DNA of 64,000 nucleotides, from assembly GCA_013397115.1 (NCBI GenBank), contig VWZW01000999.1:51813-115812 (forward strand), written 5' to 3'. The first letter of the stretch is position 1. Every line of letters starts with the position of its first letter. The translations under genes were made by a program, and so were the position numbers. Of the stretch, positions 58,950-64,000 are shown piece by piece. The stretch comes from Edolisoma coerulescens (taxonomy: Eukaryota > Chordata > Aves > Passeriformes > Campephagidae). The notes below the pieces were generated by a model. That model worked only from the letters and a program-made list of their open reading frames with translations. It did no database searches and was not told where the DNA came from.

Positions 58950-59680
58950 GCAGTGCTCTCACTGAGACTCTCAAAACCGCACTGCAACTCCCTTGCTTCG
59001 CTTCCCGCTCTCTCTTCCCCCTGGCCTCCCCCATCCCCCTTCGAGTGGCTGGAGAGGAGAATTGGAGGCACAAAAGGTGATGATCACGGGTTGAGATAAG
59101 AACAACTTACTGGAAACAGCAATGAGATAAGAAAACAAACAGTAAGAGCAGCTATATGAATAGCAAAAATGTACGAAAGAGAGGGAGAGTGATTCACATG
59201 CAAAAATTCTCTCATCGAAGAGCTCAACCTGACTTCGGTCACACTACCCCAGCAGCTCCCTCTGCCTCAGAACCAGCATCACCCAACTTTTCCCTTTGTG
59301 GAAATCATCATTACCCCACCACTCCTTGCTTACTCAACCAGAACGAACCTCTCACCTCAGCAGAGACTCCCTTCCTCTGTCCCCTAGCAGTGATGTGAGG
59401 TGGTATAGAATAATGAGGTGGTATAGAATAGTTAGTTGGTGTAGAGTACCCTCCATGTCCTGGCCACACCCTCTCCTGGCTACAGCAAAAATTAACCCTT
59501 TTCTGTCTGGAGCCAGGACAGTTTTCTCCCAAATTCTTGTGCTGTCCCCCAGCCTATTCACTGTTGGGGTGATATGAGAAGATAAAAAATCCTTGACTTA
59601 TGGTAAGCACTACTTAACAACAATTAAAACATCAGTGTGTTATCAAGATCGTTTTCATCCTAAATCCAAACCATAGCACT
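58950..59680 (+). repeat. Perfect 731-bp direct repeat, copy 2
   Basis: Offset 732 from copy 1, identical throughout as far as I can read. After it the sequence continues GTACCACCTACC, the natural continuation of the outer LTR. Confidence 0.95.
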
Positions 59681-59731
59681 GTACCACCTACCAGGAAGAG
59701 AAGTAACCCTATCCCAGCCACAACAAGGACA

Positions 59732-62277
59732 CTGTCAAAGAGGTATGTCACATTCAGCAAGTTAGGGAACCAAATCAGGTATCACCTGTTTCTCACAAAA
59801 GACATGAATAGAGAGAGGCAAGACGCCAAGGATAAAGAATATTAATCCCAATTCTACAGACTGAAAGTGGTTTTGCTATGCAGGGGTCAGCCTACTTCTC
59901 CCTATGCAGTGCCATAAATTCATTGTTCCCAAAAGTTGTGAGTCTGTGGATCACTGACAGAATTTCAGCTAGAAACAGCTTGCATTAAATGTGTTGCTTA
60001 ACAGTGCCATATGGGTGTGAAGGTGTCTCTGAACATCAGCCCCACCGGTTATTGTAGAAGACAAATCTGTGTTGAGGGCACCAGTGCAGAGCAAGGGAAG
60101 CTCTCCATCCTTGTGAGGTACATGGCATGGGGAGCACACCCCTGCTTGGCAGTCACCAGCATGGCTGGATGTGCCCTGGGAGCAGCTGGTGTGAAGCCCT
60201 AAGGCTGGCATTTGTGGCCACAGTTCATCCATGTGGGACCATCCCAATTCTGTGAGCAGATCCACAGAATAATAGGTCTGTTGGAATCCTAGAGTGTTTT
60301 CTGATATCAAGACAAAAACAATCGTCAGCTCACAAAACTTTCATGTTTGAGAAGCTGAATCAAATTCTCGTTTACATCAGTCTAAACTTGGTGTATCTTC
60401 ACTGAAGCTGGAGTTATCATACACTTATGACAGTGTAAATCAGACAGGAGCTTTTTCCTTGGGTTTGATTTTGATTTCAAGCTGGTTTTAAAGTCTATCA
60501 GCACACGGAAACCAATGAAAGTACTTAATTTAATACAATATTGTGGATTGTATGTGTGCAACTGTACACATGCTTCTGTTTTGCTTTGTGAAGCTGTGAA
60601 TCTCAAACATGAGAATACAAAACTGGAAAACTGACTGGTGAAAATCAGTTCACTCTTTAGCTCCTGATGATTTTATAGCGGGGGGGGGGGGGGACCCAAA
60701 GATNTTGCTATAGTATTCTGCAGCACAGGGATTCACTATAGCAACCAGTGCATTACCTCATAAGGCATTGATCAGAATGCCTATGTTGCCATGGTTGCCA
60801 CAGTGAATATTTTATTTTTGCTATATTGATTGATGCCTTTGATGTCAGGTGGCTAGAAATATGAAGGAAATGGGAGCACCCGACTTGACATTCTGCTTGT
60901 TCCCTGAAGGCAAATATAGATGGCAGCTCAGGATCATGTTTGTCTAGACGAAATGAGAAAATTTTGAATTTTTACATGCAAAATCTTACTTGTTACTGGA
61001 ATTAAACATATGTAAGAAATATCAAATTTGGCTTTTCTTTTTTATTTGTTTTCCACCTGCTGGGGAATTGTTCCTACCTCAGCACCAATTGCATTACATT
61101 TTGAGTCCCCATGTTAGGGAGAACAGTCCCATACCTAGTATAATAAACCTGGATTTGTGTCCAGTTGTGAGTTTTGTACCCCATGTTCATTTTAGAAAGT
61201 TTCTCATCTCTGTTCCTCATCTCTGTGAAATGAATCAGTAACCTGGGTATATTGTTAGAAGTTGTGTTACAGCAAAAGTTGTTAGCAGAAATGAGAGAGC
61301 GGGACTTCTGCAGATGAGGGACTATACACCCGGGAAATCCATCTGTCTAATTCTGTGCTGGAAAGTAAGGAGAAACTATACATTACATGCCTAGTTTCTG
61401 TCTCTTACACATGGATTGAAACAGGTATAACTTCACCAGCCTGGTACTTTGCCTGAACTAACAGCACTAGTTTCTGGTTCAGAAGCCAGACTGTGGATAT
61501 GTTCGTACTGGTGTCATTTCCTCTCTCTGAAGAAAAAGTCTCACACTTGCTGCATCTTAGCGCACTCAACAGCAGGGACACAAATTTGATGTCCGTACCA
61601 AACAACTACTGTTACCTCGCACAGTCCCACCTATCTTCCATAGTTGTTTATAGCCCTAAATAATCCAAGTATCATTAACTGCTGACTGAAATTGTCTTAC
61701 AAAACTCTTCTTTGACTCTAGCTGGCTATTTGGCTATATTACAGTAATTATTACATAGGGAAAGTCTCTGAAGTATCTTGTCTCTTTATTTGGAATAAGT
61801 TCTTTGTTACAGATACTTCCCCAAGGAGCCACTAAAAAAAGCTTTCTCTATTTTCAGTTCAGGAGTACCACATAGAAGACATCCATCCTCCACAGTTTTT
61901 TGAATAGTCATGCTCAGTCATTTCAAAAAAGGAACTGATCCTTGCAGCTGTGTGCTATTCTTGCATACAGCTGAGCTTAAGTCAGCTAAGGTACCCTCTG
62001 TACTATACATATTTTCCATTCATAATTGATTGTGGGACCTGGCTTAACCCAAAACCAGACATAGGAAAAATAAAAGATCTCCCCAGAACCATCACTTTGC
62101 CCCTTGTGCTTCTTAATTGCCATAATAAAACCACAGCAGAGCCTGTGGCTATGGGTGTTTGAGACACGTAGACCGGCCTCCCATCTTCTCTGCAGCTGTG
62201 TTGCTCCCATGGGATGGTGATCAGGCTGAGGGCCAGGCAGCCTGTCTGGGGCCCCGCCTGGTGCTGGCAGTGGGACA
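59732..62277. other. Intergenic, no gene recognised
   Basis: AT-rich DNA with a 14-G run (60680-60693) and an N at 60704. Open frames are short and show no recognisable protein. Confidence 0.6.
60680..60704 (+). repeat. Poly-G run followed by an N
   Basis: Fourteen G, then ACCCAAAGAT and a single N at 60704; probably a sequencing-difficult spot that broke the assembly. Confidence 0.85.
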
Positions 62278-63313
62278 TTAATCCTCAGGCCATCCCCCCG
62301 TGCAGGAACACCGGCACAGCCTGCTCAGAGCCCGGAGCGCCCGCCTGAAGCGGGAAGGACGCTGCCTGCGCACAGCCTGCGGCCCACTGAGGCCATGGGC
62401 TTCTGGCCAGCTGGGCAAAGGGCTGGCTGGGCTGCAGGGGCTGTGCAGGGCAGCTGCCTGGATCTCTGCCCCTGCAGCTCTCAGCTGCTCGCAAAAGGCA
62501 GGAGAAGCTGCCATGGCCTCCTCTCGTGCCTCAGCAGCTCTGGCCGGGGCAGCACGTGCTGGCTCTGAGCCTGTGGCCTCGGCTGTGGCAGGAGCCATGC
62601 TGGGTAGCTCAGCGACTGCCTCTGCATCTGCCTCAGGGCCCAAAGTGCTGAGACAGCTGAGCACCTCCTGGGCAGCAGTGTCAGGGTCCCGCTCACTCAC
62701 CGGGCCCAAGGGCTTGTCCCAGAGGTTGTGGCTGATGTCATTTTCCCCTCAGGACAGCTCTTTGCTGTCTTGCCCCTGGTACCACTCTTCGTCCTTATCC
62801 TCTTCTCCCTGGGATAGGCCTTCATCATTGCTGTCTTCCCCCATAGAAAGCTTTCTTGTTGTCCTCTTCTCCTTGGGACAGCTCTTCGTCACTGGCATGT
62901 TCCCTTTGGGACAGCTCTTGGTGTCTCTTGTCTTCCTCTACATTTAGGAAGTTTGCTTCCAGCCAGTCCAGCAGCCTCTAGTGACTGGGGACTCCCTCCA
63001 GCTTCTGGAGAACTGGGCTGGCTTCCCTGAGCAGGGGCAGTCTGCTCTCTGCATGGGCTGAGCACCTCGTGTTCAGCTGCTGCAGGGGCTCCCCCCGGCC
63101 TGGGGTGCTCAGGCTCTCCGAAGTCTTTGCAGGAATTGGCAGAGATGTGCCTCTGATGTTTTGCCTCCTGCTTTGGGCACAGGACTCAGCTGGGTCTGCA
63201 GCACCGTGTCCCTGGAATCCTGCCCAGGGCAGCTGGCACAGGCGTGCCTTGTGCCCACTCCTGCTCTGCTGCCAGCTGCTGACTGGGCTTCTGGAGCCCG
63301 GTGGAGACCCCAC
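62278..63313 (-). pseudogene. Unidentified, apparently decayed coding locus
   Basis: GC-rich and coding-like on the minus strand, but I do not recognise the protein. In order: a segment ending LQKLEGVPSH, an in-frame TAG at 62978-62980, then LLDWLEANFLNVEEDK and acidic repeats of the type DEELSQGEED. A one-base frame change near 62850 is followed by more of the same repeats (DEGLSQGEEDKDEEWYQGQD) and a TGA at 62749-62751. A 143-codon open stretch then runs to the TAA at 62278: Ala/Glu-rich, ending in an Arg/Cys-rich tail (RFRRALRALSRLCRCS). Continuity of repeat style and composition across the breaks argues for one former protein. Alternatives: introns hide the breaks (GTGAGT at 62698-62703, minus strand), or a minisatellite merely looks coding. 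Confidence 0.4.
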
Positions 63314-63590
63314 GGGACACTGCTACAGGAATACGGCTCCTGTACTTGAGGTAGGTATCGTGGGAAGCGTGGCTGCCTGCCAGTCTCCTGGGCTTCAGCA
63401 CCTGGGCAGGCTCTGTCTCACAGAGCAATGTCAGTGCTGGGCCCTGCTTGCCTGGGGAAGCTGATGCAGGCATGCCATGTGCCCTGTCCTGCAGTGCTGC
63501 GGGCCACTGGCTGGGCCTCTGCATGCTAGTGGAGGCCATGCGGGAGACTCATACGGGAATCCAGCTCCTGAACTTGGTGTACATCTTGTC
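63130..63590 (-). repeat. Two diverged 228-bp (76-codon) tandem units
   Basis: The segment around 63329 (GAATACGGCTCCTGTACTTGAG, read plus) recurs around 63557 (GAATCCAGCTCCTGAACTTGG) with offset 228, and the flanking sequence also aligns. 228 is a multiple of three, so the units share a minus-strand frame: YRSRIPVAVSRGVSTGLQKPSQ against FRSWIPV, a stop, then VSRMASTSMQRPSQ. It lies just upstream of the decayed locus and is probably part of it. Confidence 0.6.
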
Positions 63591-63592
63591 AG

Positions 63593-63976
63593 ATGCAGTG
63601 CGACGCAGGGCAGCCCTCAAGCTCTGAGAGCTTGTGGCCGTGCCCTGCTCAAGGCAGTTGCCCCAAGGCTTGGGGCTCACCTGCTCCTGCATCGGCATCT
63701 CTGTTGTCCTCCGCAGAAGAGCTCTCCAGGGAGCTGCTTCCTCGCCAGGGAACAGAGCACCTCTGCTGGCAGGAGATCCTCCTGAGTCAGGGCAGTGACA
63801 CCCTGCAGTGGCACAATGGCTCCTCCGTGCTGATGGGGCCCCAAATCACCAAAGGGCCCTTGGAAGGCACCTCTGTCACAAAGGGCCACACCCGGCACTC
63901 CTACAACAGTGTAACCACTCCAGTGCAATGAAGGGATGTCTAGATTCCTGGACATTCTATCTGACAACAGAATAAA
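63593..63976 (+). other. Open plus-strand frame ending at a poly(A) signal
   Basis: The plus-strand frame stays open to a TGA at 63929-63931, with a non-repetitive last part (SDTLQWHNGSSVLMG), and AATAAA follows at 63971-63976. The minus strand is also open over the same bases, ending at a splice-like CAG|GTGAGC near 63680. I cannot decide which strand, if either, is transcribed. Confidence 0.25.
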
Positions 63977-64000
63977 TTTTTGTTGCAAGTTTCTGAGTTT

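Larger units (their letters stand above)
57851..59731 (-). mobile_element. Minus-strand ERV LTR, interrupted by another LTR
   Basis: Minus-strand start TGTCCTTGTTGTGGCTGGGA at 59731 and end TTAAATCACAGCACA at 57851 match the ends of a familiar bird ERV LTR. TATATAAA lies at 58110-58117. The element's body is split: sequence resembling its 3' part lies at 57851-58187 and its 5' part at 59531-59731 (also at 58799-58948). Between them is a different LTR. The stated length includes a probable false duplication of 732 bp, so the true span is nearer 1.15 kb. No internal retroviral genes seen. Confidence 0.65.

Noticed and set aside
58424..59577. Pairs of identical open frames repeated 732 bp apart, as if a tandem gene family
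   Set aside because: They lie in LTR sequence and are identical only because of the N-joined duplication; no known protein.
1..64000. CRISPR arrays, operons, phage or plasmid features
   Set aside because: The window is eukaryotic nuclear DNA with introns and CR1/LTR repeats; no regularly spaced identical repeats or prokaryotic gene layout.

Overview
The window is vertebrate, and almost certainly avian, nuclear DNA. It is AT-rich, with long introns, GT-AG splice sites, three truncated CR1 LINEs with typical 3' ends, and LTRs that look like bird endogenous retrovirus LTRs. Three isolated single N bases (56707, 58949, 60704) suggest a scaffolded short-read assembly. The gene content and my memory of synteny suggest the bird Z chromosome (human 9q21 equivalent); that placement is inference.

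One gene dominates: a complete, plus-strand, 18-coding-exon SLC28A3 (concentrative nucleoside transporter 3, CNT3), from the ATG at 16017 to the TAG at 53994. I assembled the reading frame exon by exon. Every junction is GT-AG, every phase matches, and the total is 2055 nt, giving 684 residues plus stop. Recalled human CNT3 functional positions (Gly340, Glu343, Ser374, Val375, Glu519, Cys561) fall at the same residue numbers here, which makes the orthology call firm. The protein would be a plasma-membrane sodium- (and proton-) coupled importer of purine and pyrimidine nucleosides.

Layout: 1-16016 is upstream DNA with no recognisable gene, holding simple repeats, a CTCF-like site and the probable 5' leader. 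16017-53994 is SLC28A3; its introns contain CR1 fragments (intron 1 minus; introns 2 and 17 plus), an ancient tRNA-type SINE-like segment (intron 1), a (GT)n tract and a roughly 240-bp (TTTTC)n tract (intron 14). 53995-56304 is the 3' flank with poly(A) signals. 56305-59731 is an LTR cluster: one minus-strand solo LTR, then a second minus-strand LTR apparently interrupted by a third. Part of that nest is present twice as a perfect 731-bp direct repeat joined by a single N, most simply an assembly false duplication. 59732-62277 is unremarkable. 62278-63988 is a GC-rich, coding-like segment best read on the minus strand: acidic repeats, an alanine-rich stretch, an Arg/Cys-rich tail and a 228-bp (76-codon) tandem repeat, but with at least two stops and one frameshift. 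I could not identify it.

I found no RNA gene, CRISPR array or novel multi-gene system. The most useful points are the intact CNT3, the artefactual-looking duplication, the nested LTRs and the unidentified decayed locus at the right edge.
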